This document shows positions 39,979-47,562 of a DNA stretch of 60,039 bases, piece by piece (position 1 is the first letter of the stretch; every line of letters starts with the position of its first letter). Both the position numbers and the translations under genes were made by a program. This DNA is from Desulfobacterales bacterium (lineage in GTDB: Bacteria; Desulfobacterota; Desulfobacteria; Desulfobacterales; SpSt-501): positions 1 through 60,039 of the forward strand of contig JALOOU010000009.1 of the NCBI GenBank assembly GCA_025454255.1, read 5' to 3'. The notes below the pieces were generated by a model. The model was not told the origin of the DNA, made no database searches, and saw nothing but the letters and a program-made list of their open reading frames with translations.

Positions 39979-41028
39979 ATGAAACTAAAAAGCGTTTTCG
40001 CCTTGGCAATCGTGTTGTCTCTGTTCACCGCCGTGGCCGGTCCGGCCGGAGCCCAGAAAATTAGTTGGAAAATGGCTTCGGCGTGGCCCGGGGGAACCCA
40101 GATCCAGTGGGCGGCCGATTTTTTTGCGGAATCCGTCAACCAGATGAGCGGGGGGAGACTGGAGATCAAGAGTTTTCCCGCCGGAAAGCTGGTCGGCGCC
40201 CTTGAAGTGTTCGATTCCGCCCGCATGGGCAACATCGACGTGGCGCACGCGTCGCCGGCCTACTGGATCGGCAAAATGCCGGCGGGTGCGCTTTTCGGGT
40301 ACCTGCCCTTCGGAATGGAGGCCGTCCCCTACCTCTCTTGGATTTACGAAGGCGAGGGCATGGCGCTTTACCAGGAACTTTACGCACCGTACGGTTTCGG
40401 CTACGTGGCTCCCTGCGGCATCATCCCACCAGAGAATCTGGCATGGTCCAACAAACCGATCAGGAGCATGGAGGACTTCAAGGGTCTGAAGTTCCGCACG
40501 TCCGGCTACTGGGGGGAGATCCTGAGCGCCGCCGGGGCATCGGTCGTCATGCTGCCGGCCGGACAGATATATGAAGCGCTGCAGCGCAACGTCATCGACG
40601 CCGGTGAATTCAGCATCCCCAGCATGGATAAGACCTTGGCCTTTCACGAGATCGCCAAATATCTGTTGGTCCCGGGGATCCATCAGCCGAGCACCATTTT
40701 AGATATCCTCGTCAACCCGAAGTCGTGGGAAAAGCTGCCCAAGGATCTCCAGGACATCGTTAAAGGCGCCGCCCAGATGACCACCATGCGCATGCTTACC
40801 AACAGCATCACCAAAGATATTGAGGCGCTGACCTTTTTCCAGCAGAAGGGTGTCACCATTCATTACTTGGACCCCAAGATCCAGAAAGAACTCTACGGCC
40901 AGGCCACGGCTCTCATGGATCAAAAAGCAGCCAAGGACCCCTTTTTCGCAAAGGTGTGGGAGTCCCAGAAGAAGTTCCGCAAAGAGTATAACGGCTACAA
41001 AACCCTCATGACTCCGCAATTCGAGTAG
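39979..41028 (+). CDS. dctP: TRAP transporter substrate-binding protein
   Basis: ATG 39979 follows GGGAGG and opens a signal peptide (VFALAIVLSLFTAVAGPAGA) on a 349-residue protein; an upstream in-frame start at 39901 lacks this logic. The DctP fold shows at KMASAWPGGTQIQWAADFFA and IKSFPAGKLVGALEVFDSAR. Later MEDFKGLKFRTSGYWGEIL and MLPAGQIYEALQRNVIDAGE follow, the latter with the usual binding-site neighbourhood. It captures an organic acid in the periplasm for the DctQM membrane pair downstream. The subfamily has relatives that bind 2-oxo or 2-hydroxy acids, and the LutABC genes nearby agree with that. Confidence 0.92.
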   Translation: MKLKSVFALAIVLSLFTAVAGPAGAQKISWKMASAWPGGTQIQWAADFFAESVNQMSGGRLEIKSFPAGKLVGALEVFDSARMGNIDVAHASPAYWIGKMPAGALFGYLPFGMEAVPYLSWIYEGEGMALYQELYAPYGFGYVAPCGIIPPENLAWSNKPIRSMEDFKGLKFRTSGYWGEILSAAGASVVMLPAGQIYEALQRNVIDAGEFSIPSMDKTLAFHEIAKYLLVPGIHQPSTILDILVNPKSWEKLPKDLQDIVKGAAQMTTMRMLTNSITKDIEALTFFQQKGVTIHYLDPKIQKELYGQATALMDQKAAKDPFFAKVWESQKKFRKEYNGYKTLMTPQFE

Positions 41029-41128
41029 GGGAAATGATGAGCACCGGAGCGTTGTGCGAAAAGCAGGTGAATGACACCCAATCGCTTGGCTGCCCGGAGG
41101 CCCCCCGCACGGGGTGGAGCCCAGAGAG

Positions 41129-41641
41129 ATGAACAGACTCATTCGGATGATCGACTCCGTCAACGATGGGTGCGGGAAGGCCGTCAGCTGGCTGGTACTG
41201 GTTTTCACTCTGGTGCTCGGGTACGAAATCGTGCTGAGGTATGTTTTCAATGCCCCCACCAAATGGGCCTTTGATATCAGCTATATGCTCGGCGGGACCT
41301 ATTTCTGGCTGGGGGCAGGATACACGATGCTCAAAAAAAAGCACGTCCGCATCGACATCTTTTACCGAAAATTTTCTTCCCAAAAGAAGGCGCTGGCGGA
41401 CATCTTCTTTTCTCTGATTTTCTTTTTCCCCTTGTGGGGCATTCTGCTCTACAAGCTCATTCCATATGTTTACCTCTCTTGGGTCACGAATGAACGTTCC
41501 ATGCAGGGCTACTGGATGCCGATTTTGTACCCCTTCAAAACCGTCATGCCGCTGGGCGTCCTCCTGCTGCTGCTTCAGGGGGTGGCCGAATTCCTGCGCG
41601 CGGTTCTCGTTTTGACCCACGGGAAAGGATCGTGCCGATGA
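41129..41641 (+). CDS. dctQ: TRAP transporter small membrane subunit
   Basis: The product is 170 residues with four hydrophobic helices (for example SWLVLVFTLVLGYEIVLRYV and ADIFFSLIFFFPLWGILLYK). ATG 41129 is chosen over a GTG at 41114. The DctQ family signature WAFDISYMLGGTYFWLGAGY is present, as in TRAP small subunits. With DctM it makes the sodium-driven transporter. The 3' end overlaps dctM by 4 bp (ATGA), so the pair is coupled. Confidence 0.9.
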   Translation: MNRLIRMIDSVNDGCGKAVSWLVLVFTLVLGYEIVLRYVFNAPTKWAFDISYMLGGTYFWLGAGYTMLKKKHVRIDIFYRKFSSQKKALADIFFSLIFFFPLWGILLYKLIPYVYLSWVTNERSMQGYWMPILYPFKTVMPLGVLLLLLQGVAEFLRAVLVLTHGKGSCR

Positions 41642-42957
41642 GTCCCGAGATCATTGTCCTACTGATCTTCGCAGGCCTCTTTGCGAGCATTTTCCTGGGG
41701 TACAACACCGCCTTCGTCCTGGGGGGGCTGTCGCTCATTTTCGGGTACGCCTTCATCGGGCCGGAGGTGTTCGGTTTTTTCATCGTGCGCCTCGAAGGCG
41801 TAATGAAGAATTATGACTTGCTGGCGGTGCCGTTGTTTCTTTTCATGGGCGTTTACATGGAAAAATCCGGCATTGCGGAGAGGCTGTACAGCGCTCTTTA
41901 CCTCCTGCTGGGAGGCCTGCGGGGCGGTTTGGGGGTCAGCACGATCACCATCTGCGCGATCTTCGCAGCGGCAACCGGCGTCGTCGGCGCCTCCGAAGTA
42001 ACCGTCGGGCTGATCGCCCTGCCCGCCATGCTGTCGCGAAACTACAACAAATCCCTCGCCTGCGGTGCCATCTGCGCCGGGGGAACGCTGGGCATCCTGA
42101 TACCCCCCAGTGTGCTGATCGTCATCTATGGACCGCTGGCCGGCATTTCGGTCGGCAAACTTTTCTTGGGCACCGTATTCCCGGGCTTGCTGCTGGCGGG
42201 ACTCTACATTTTCTACATCGCCGTGCGCTGCTATTTTCGCCCCGAGGACGGCCCGCCGATGTCGGCCGCGGAGCGGTCGGTGCCGGTGAGGCGCAAGCTT
42301 TTCCTGCTCCTGACATCGGTGGCACCGGCCGCCTTGCTGATCCTGGCGGTGCTGGGCAGCATCTTTTTCGGCATCGCCGCCGTGACCGAGGCGGCTGCGG
42401 TGGGAGCGCTATCCGGCATGGCACTGGCGGGTCTATACGGAAGGCTCAGCTTCAAATTGGTCGGAGAGGCCTGCCTTCAGACGCTGGAAATCACCAGCAT
42501 GATCATGATGATTGCCGTCGGCGCATCTTTCTTCTCCACGGTTTTTGTGGCTCTCGGCGGCGATGATCTGATCCAAGAGCTCTTTACGGGCCTGCCTTTC
42601 GGCAAATGGGGGTTCCTGGCCGGCGTCAACCTGTTGCTGATTCTTCTGGGCTGCGTGATCGACTGGATCGGGATCGTTTTCATAATGGTGCCACTGCTGA
42701 CGCCGGTGGCTGCCGCCTTCGGCTTCGACCCCGTCTGGTTCGCCGTCTTGGTGATGGTCAACCTGCAGATCTCCTTCCTCACCCCGCCGTTTGCCTACTC
42801 CATTTTCTATTTGAGAGGAATCGCGCCGGCGGATGTCATGACCACCGAGATCTACCGGGGCGTGATCCCGTTTGTCGGGCTCCAGATTCTTGCGCTGGTC
42901 CTGCTTGTGGTGTATCCAGAGATCGTCACCTACCTGCCGGGGCTGATGATCCAATAA
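41638..42957 (+). CDS. dctM: TRAP transporter large membrane subunit
   Basis: The 439-residue polytopic protein has about 12 helices. Family motifs include YDLLAVPLFLFMGVYMEKSG near the N-terminus, CAGGTLGILIPPSVLIVIYG, and the C-terminal LGCVIDWIGIVFIMVPLLTP. DctM is the sodium/substrate translocating subunit. The start at 41638 overlaps the dctQ stop (ATGA). The same strand continues with LutABC after 72 bp, suggesting one functional unit for uptake and oxidation. Confidence 0.93.
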   Translation: MSPEIIVLLIFAGLFASIFLGYNTAFVLGGLSLIFGYAFIGPEVFGFFIVRLEGVMKNYDLLAVPLFLFMGVYMEKSGIAERLYSALYLLLGGLRGGLGVSTITICAIFAAATGVVGASEVTVGLIALPAMLSRNYNKSLACGAICAGGTLGILIPPSVLIVIYGPLAGISVGKLFLGTVFPGLLLAGLYIFYIAVRCYFRPEDGPPMSAAERSVPVRRKLFLLLTSVAPAALLILAVLGSIFFGIAAVTEAAAVGALSGMALAGLYGRLSFKLVGEACLQTLEITSMIMMIAVGASFFSTVFVALGGDDLIQELFTGLPFGKWGFLAGVNLLLILLGCVIDWIGIVFIMVPLLTPVAAAFGFDPVWFAVLVMVNLQISFLTPPFAYSIFYLRGIAPADVMTTEIYRGVIPFVGLQILALVLLVVYPEIVTYLPGLMIQ

Positions 42958-43029
42958 CCGGACCTCCTGGGTGCGGGGGGCGACGGAAGTGTTATTCTCG
43001 ACGAACAAACGGGAGATCCAGGGATTGCC

Positions 43030-43764
43030 ATGATCGCTAATCCCCGCGTCACACTTTTCATTCAATGCCTGGTCGATACCGTCTGGCCGCACGTGGGCGA
43101 GGCCATGGTGCGGGTGTTGGCGGGTCTCGGCCTTGAACTGGAGTGTCCGACGGATCAGACCTGCTGCGGGCAGCCGGCGTTCAACTCCGGATTTAGGCGG
43201 GAGGCCCGCGTGGCCGCCCGCCGGTTCATCGAGATCTTCGAAACCGCCGGCGCCATCGTGTCGCCTTCGGGCTCCTGCGTCCACATGGTGCGGCACCACT
43301 ACCCGGAGCTGTTCAAGGACGAACCGCAATGGCGTGAGCGGGCGCAGCGCGTTGCCGCGCGCACCTACGAGTTCACCGAGTTCCTGGTCGACAGGCTGAA
43401 GGTGGAGGATGTGGGCGCCCGCTTCCCCGGCCGGGCGACCTACCACGACTCCTGCCACCTGCTGCGCGGCCTGCGGGTCAAGGAGCAGCCCCGCCGGCTG
43501 CTGCGCCGCGTGGCCGGCCTGGAGCTGGTGGAGATGAAGAACTCCGACTACTGCTGCGGGTTCGGCGGCGCCTTCGCGGTGAAGTACCCCGATATCTCCG
43601 CGGCGATGGTCAACGACAAAGTCGATCACATCGTCGCCTCCGGCGCCAAGACCGTGGTCGGCTGCGACACGGGCTGCCTGCTTAACATCGCCGGGACCGT
43701 CAGCCGCCGCGGCCTTCCGATCAAAACGATGCACATCGCGGAAGTACTGGCCCATCGGAAGTGA
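43030..43764 (+). CDS. lutA: Lactate utilization Fe-S protein LutA/LldE
   Basis: The 244-residue product carries two CCG-type Cys-rich domains: QTCCGQPAFNSGF near residue 38, and CHLLRGL and DYCCGFGGAFAVKYPD further on. LutA together with LutB and LutC oxidises L-lactate to pyruvate with electrons passing through its cysteine-liganded clusters. The length equals the family. It begins the lutABC run, 115 bp before lutB. Confidence 0.93.
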   Translation: MIANPRVTLFIQCLVDTVWPHVGEAMVRVLAGLGLELECPTDQTCCGQPAFNSGFRREARVAARRFIEIFETAGAIVSPSGSCVHMVRHHYPELFKDEPQWRERAQRVAARTYEFTEFLVDRLKVEDVGARFPGRATYHDSCHLLRGLRVKEQPRRLLRRVAGLELVEMKNSDYCCGFGGAFAVKYPDISAAMVNDKVDHIVASGAKTVVGCDTGCLLNIAGTVSRRGLPIKTMHIAEVLAHRK

Positions 43765-43837
43765 TGAGAAACGAGCAACGAGTTGAAAGCGGGAGGCTCC
43801 GCACAGGGAGTGCAGCTGCCAAGAAACTGTTCACTTG

Positions 43838-43869
43838 GACCCTCGAACCCTGGGAGCCTTGAACCCTTA
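43838..43869. repeat. GAACCCT-type dispersed intergenic repeat, copy 2
   Basis: GGACCCTCGAACCCTGGG then AGCCTTGAACCCTT lies just before the lutB start. It matches the string at 11062-11094 in order and orientation. Confidence 0.5.
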
Positions 43870-43879
43870 GCCGTGCATA

Positions 43880-45424
43880 ATGTCCGACATCAGCACTGAA
43901 AAATACGTGGCTGAGGCCAGGCGGGGCATCGCCGATCCGGTGCTGCGGCGATCCCTCGCCTCCCTCCAGGAACGCTTTGGCCGGGGCACGGCCGCGGCCT
44001 ACCTCCAGCTGCCCGAGGGGCCGGACCTGCGGGTCACGGCGCATGCGATCCGTGAAAAAGCGGTCGCACACCTCGACGTTCTCCTGGAAACCCTTGCCGC
44101 CACGATCCGGCGCAACGGCGGCCACGTGTTCTTTGCTGCGACCGCCAAGGATGCCGTGGACTACTGCCTGGAAGTGGCACGCCGCAATCAGGTGCGTCTA
44201 GTGGTCAAGGGAAAATCCATGGTGACCGAGGAGATCGGCCTCAACCCGGCGCTCGCGGCGGCGGGCATCGAGGCGGTGGAGACCGATCTGGGGGAGTACA
44301 TCATCCAGCTGGCGGGTGAAAAGCCCTCCCACATCATCGCCCCGGCCATCCACAAGACCCGCAATGAGGTCGCCGACCTCTTTGCCGCCAAGCTCGGCAT
44401 CCGGCGCACGACCAGCCCGCCCGAGCTGACCCAGGCCGCCCGCAAGGCCCTGCGCGAAAAGTTCCTGACCGCCGACATGGGCACCTCCGGGGTCAACATG
44501 GCCTGTGCCGAGAGCGGCCACATCACCACCGTTTCCAACGAGGGCAACATCCGCATGGCCACGACCCTGCCCCGCGTGCATGTCGCCTTCATGGGAATGG
44601 AGCGCATCGTGGCGCGCCTCGACGAATACGAAATCATCCTGAGGCTCCTGTGCCGCGGAGCGTCGGTCCAAACGATCGGCACCTATGTCAGCTTCGTCGG
44701 CGGGCCCCGCCAGCAGGGGGACTCGGACGGACCCGAGGAGTTCCATCTGGTGGTCGTCGACAACGGCCGCAGCCGGATCCTGGCCGACCCGCAGTTCCGG
44801 GAGATGCTCTGCTGCATCCGCTGCGCGGCCTGCCTCAACATCTGTCCGGTCTACGGCAAGATCGGCGGGCATGCTTACGGGTTTGCCTACTCCGGCCCGG
44901 TCGGGGCGGTGGTGACACCGCTGTTGACCGGCGTCAACCGGGCCAAGGACCTCTGCCGCGGTGAAACCCTCTGCGGCGCCTGCAAGGACGCCTGTTCGAT
45001 GGACATCGACCTGCCGCGCATGCTGCTCGCCCTGCGGGAAAAGCTGGCCTATGGGGACGCCGCCTGGCAGGTGGAACCGGCCAGCCGGATCGAGGGGCTG
45101 GCCTACCGGGGATGGTCGTGGTTGATCCGCCGCCGAACCGTCTATGAGATGGCTCTGAAGCTGGCCGCGACCGGGCAGCGATTGCTCCCGCGGGCCGGCG
45201 CCATGATCCGGCGGCTGCCGCCCCCCATCCACGGTTGGACCCAGAGCCGGGATCTGCACCCCCTGGCGGAGCAGACGTTCATGGAGCGGTGGCGGAAAAG
45301 GAAGGCGCCGAGCAACGCGAGGGTGAATAGCGAGTGGGCGAAAAAAAACCCGACAGGCGAGCCGGGCTCGGAGGGGTGCGGGGGGGGAGAGGGCCTTGGT
45401 GATGAAGACGGCCGCAGAGGATAG
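43880..45424 (+). CDS. lutB: Lactate utilization ferredoxin-like protein LutB/LldF
   Basis: The 514-residue product has an N-terminal LUD-type domain (SMVTEEIGLNPALAAAGIEA; GTSGVNMACAESGHI). Two 4Fe-4S motif sets follow (CIRCAACLNICPVYGKIGG and LCGACKDACSMDIDLP, about residues 315-380). The family is usually near 470-480 residues. Here the last 35 or so residues (after FMERWRKRK) are Gly/Asn/Ser-rich and encoded by a DNA stretch with A8 and G8 runs, and look non-homologous. They overlap the lutC start by 23 bp. This may be a genuine extension, a frameshift, or an assembly artefact. Confidence 0.9.
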   Translation: MSDISTEKYVAEARRGIADPVLRRSLASLQERFGRGTAAAYLQLPEGPDLRVTAHAIREKAVAHLDVLLETLAATIRRNGGHVFFAATAKDAVDYCLEVARRNQVRLVVKGKSMVTEEIGLNPALAAAGIEAVETDLGEYIIQLAGEKPSHIIAPAIHKTRNEVADLFAAKLGIRRTTSPPELTQAARKALREKFLTADMGTSGVNMACAESGHITTVSNEGNIRMATTLPRVHVAFMGMERIVARLDEYEIILRLLCRGASVQTIGTYVSFVGGPRQQGDSDGPEEFHLVVVDNGRSRILADPQFREMLCCIRCAACLNICPVYGKIGGHAYGFAYSGPVGAVVTPLLTGVNRAKDLCRGETLCGACKDACSMDIDLPRMLLALREKLAYGDAAWQVEPASRIEGLAYRGWSWLIRRRTVYEMALKLAATGQRLLPRAGAMIRRLPPPIHGWTQSRDLHPLAEQTFMERWRKRKAPSNARVNSEWAKKNPTGEPGSEGCGGGEGLGDEDGRRG

Positions 45425-46187
45425 ATTCTTTCGGCGCCTGCGAACCGCGCTGGGACATGCGCCGGATCTTTCCCGCGACGCGACGCAGCTGTTCGCCCAG
45501 GGACCTTCGGCGGATGAGTTGCAGATGCTGGACCGGATCGACGGACGGTCCGCGGCGGACCGCCGGAGGCTCTTGGAGCGGCTGATCGAGGCCGGAACGC
45601 CCATCAATCTTAGGGTGGTGCCGGTCTTCGACCCGGCCGCCGCGCGCGAGGGCATTGCCGCCGTCGTGGCGGAGAAGAGGCCGGAGTGGGGGGAGGCCAA
45701 GAGCGTGGCCGCCTGGCGGCACCCGCTGATCGACCGCCTCGGCCTCGAGGGGGCGCTGGCCCGGCGTCAGGTCCCGCTGCGGATCACCGACCCGATCGCG
45801 CCCGGCGCCGGCGCCGGGCGCGAGTGCGACCGCGCCCAACGCGACCGCCAGCGGGCCGCCGTCATCGCCTCGTTCATCGGCGTGACCGGCGCCGACTTCT
45901 GCCTCGCGGAAACGGCCACCCTCGTCCTGCGCAACCGCCCCGGCCAGCCGCGCTCGGTGGCGCTGGTGCCCTCCATCCACATCGCCGTGATCACGCTCGA
46001 CCAGGTCCTCGCCGACATGAAGGAGCTCTTCGCCCTGCTGCGCTGGGCGGAGCGCTTTCGGCCGGAGGGGCTTTCCAACTACATGTCCCTCATCTCCGGC
46101 CCCAGCAAGACCGCCGACATCGAGGCCACCATGGTCCACGGCGCCCACGGCCCGCGTGAGGTGCACCTCTTCGTCATCACGGGCTGA
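45402..46187 (+). CDS. lutC: Lactate utilization LUD-domain protein LutC/LldG
   Basis: The product is 261 residues from ATG 45402 (a run of TTG-GTG-ATG lies there). It ends in the LUD domain with FIGVTGADFCLAETATLVLR, PSIHIAVITLDQVLADM and LISGPSKTADIEATMVHGAH. LutC is the third component of lactate oxidation. The C-terminal GPREVHLFVIT is typical of the family. The N-terminal half is less conserved. Its start overlaps the lutB tail. Confidence 0.9.
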   Translation: MKTAAEDRFFRRLRTALGHAPDLSRDATQLFAQGPSADELQMLDRIDGRSAADRRRLLERLIEAGTPINLRVVPVFDPAAAREGIAAVVAEKRPEWGEAKSVAAWRHPLIDRLGLEGALARRQVPLRITDPIAPGAGAGRECDRAQRDRQRAAVIASFIGVTGADFCLAETATLVLRNRPGQPRSVALVPSIHIAVITLDQVLADMKELFALLRWAERFRPEGLSNYMSLISGPSKTADIEATMVHGAHGPREVHLFVITG

Positions 46188-46211
46188 AGGGCCCGGCTCT
46201 CCGGGGAGGCG

Positions 46212-46847
46212 ATGGGCAAGCACGTCATTTTGTGGGACAACGACGGAGTCCTGGTCGACACCGAGGCGCTTTACTACGCAGCCAACCGGCGCGTGCTGCA
46301 GCGCTTGGGAGTTGCGCTGAGCGCCGAGCAGTACCGCGACCTTTACCTGCGGGAGGCCGTCGGGGGGTGGCACCTGGCGGCGGGCCTGTCCGCGGCGCAG
46401 ATCGCCGCGCACCGGTCCGCGCGCGACCGGCTCTACGAGGAGCTCCTGCGGAGCGAACCGCTTGCAATGCCCGGCGCGGCCGAGGCGCTGCACGCGCTTG
46501 CCGGCCGGGCGGTTATGGGCATCGTGACGAGCTCCCGCCGCGCCCATTTCGACCTCATTCACGCGCGGACCGGCCTCGGCCCGTTTTTCGAATTCGTCGT
46601 CAGCGGCGATGACGTCGCCCGGACCAAACCCGATCCGGAGCCCTACCTGCGGGCGCTCGCCCATGCGGGCCGCCGCCCCGCCGAATGCGTGGCCGTCGAG
46701 GACTCCGAACGCGGGCTGCGGGCGGCCAAGGCCGCGGGGCTGGAGTGCTGGGTCATCCCCAACGGCCTGAGCCGCGGCAGCGACTTCGGCGGCGCCGACC
46801 GCGTGCTGACCGGCATCCACGAGGTCCCCGCGCTGCTCGGGTCCTGA
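46212..46847 (+). CDS. HAD-family hydrolase (beta-phosphoglucomutase/phosphatase-like)
   Basis: The 211-residue product has motif I DNDGVLVDTEA (Asp nucleophile and acid/base Asp), motif II in GIVTSSRR, and motifs III/IV in KPDPEPYLRAL and VAVEDSERGLRAAKAAG. A helical cap sits between motifs I and II. This is the subfamily of phosphatases and beta-phosphoglucomutase; the exact substrate cannot be read from sequence. It follows lutC by 24 bp. Confidence 0.87.
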   Translation: MGKHVILWDNDGVLVDTEALYYAANRRVLQRLGVALSAEQYRDLYLREAVGGWHLAAGLSAAQIAAHRSARDRLYEELLRSEPLAMPGAAEALHALAGRAVMGIVTSSRRAHFDLIHARTGLGPFFEFVVSGDDVARTKPDPEPYLRALAHAGRRPAECVAVEDSERGLRAAKAAGLECWVIPNGLSRGSDFGGADRVLTGIHEVPALLGS

Positions 46848-46940
46848 CCGGGCAAAGGGGCCGACCGATGGCGGCCCCTTTGCCCGGCGCCGGCCCGCTT
46901 GACAGCCTGCGTCGTATTCGATAGCTTTTGCACCGATCTG

Positions 46941-47021
46941 ACCGGGGTGGCGGCTTCCGCCTGAGATCATACCCGTTGAACCTGACCTGGGTAATGCCAG
47001 CGTAGGGAGCGTTCAACCGAT
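46941..47021 (+). promoter_or_regulatory. TPP riboswitch (THI element)
   Basis: The stretch has all the conserved THI-element blocks: GGGGTGGCGG near the 5' side, CTGAGATCATACCC, then GAACCTGACCTGGGTAATGCC and AGCGTAGGGAG. It is followed by a perfect terminator hairpin at 47032-47062, so thiamine pyrophosphate binding should stop transcription of thiW and the ECF fusion. Confidence 0.95.
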
Positions 47022-47031
47022 CCAAGGACTC

Positions 47032-47062
47032 AAGCCGTTTCCCCGCGGAAACGGCTTTTTTT
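47032..47062 (+). terminator. Riboswitch expression-platform terminator
   Basis: An 11-bp stem, AAGCCGTTTCC/GGAAACGGCTT, with a 4-nt loop is followed by T7 (47056-47062, overlapping the last pairs). It lies between the TPP aptamer and the thiW start. Confidence 0.9.
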
Positions 47063-47079
47063 ATCGATCGGAGGAACCC

Positions 47080-47562
47080 ATGGAAACCAGGGACATCGCC
47101 CGCGCCGCCGTGCTGGTGGCGCTGGCCGTCGCCTTGTCGCCCCTGTACATTCCCGTGGGCCTGTCCAAGTGCTATCCGGCCCAGCACATGATCAACGTCA
47201 TCGCCGCGGTCGTTCTCGGACCGGTGCCCGCCCTGCTCATCGCCTTTCTGGCGTCCTTGATCCGCAACCTCCTCGGGCTCGGCACCCTGCTGGCATTTCC
47301 GGGGGCGATGATCGGGGCGCTTTTGGCGGGCACGGCTTATCGAATTTTCGGGAAACCCTGGGCGGCCGGCCTGGGGGAGGTGGTCGGCACGGGTCTGCTC
47401 GGCGCGCTCGTCAGCGCGTGGCTGGTGGGGCCGTTGCTCCTGGGCAAGTCCATGGCGGTCGCAGGGATGGTCGCGGCCTTCGGCCTGAGCTCGGCCGCCG
47501 GCGCCGCCGCAGGGCTGTGGGTCTTGAAATTTCTGCGCAAGGTGCACGTTTGGGCGCCCTGA
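47080..47562 (+). CDS. thiW: ThiW, thiamine-precursor ECF S-component
   Basis: The 160-residue polytopic protein has an N-terminal ARAAVLVALAVALSPLYIPV and KCYPAQHMINVIAAVVLGP, as in ThiW, the substrate-binding S-component thought to carry the thiazole precursor of thiamine. About five hydrophobic helices are visible. The strong ribosome binding site GGAGG is 7 nt upstream. The gene is under the TPP riboswitch and overlaps the downstream ECF fusion by 13 bp. Confidence 0.93.
   Translation: METRDIARAAVLVALAVALSPLYIPVGLSKCYPAQHMINVIAAVVLGPVPALLIAFLASLIRNLLGLGTLLAFPGAMIGALLAGTAYRIFGKPWAAGLGEVVGTGLLGALVSAWLVGPLLLGKSMAVAGMVAAFGLSSAAGAAAGLWVLKFLRKVHVWAP

Noticed and set aside
45279..46970. 563-residue minus-strand frame across lutC and the HAD gene
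   Set aside because: Shadow of two clear plus-strand genes; it would also run into the TPP riboswitch.
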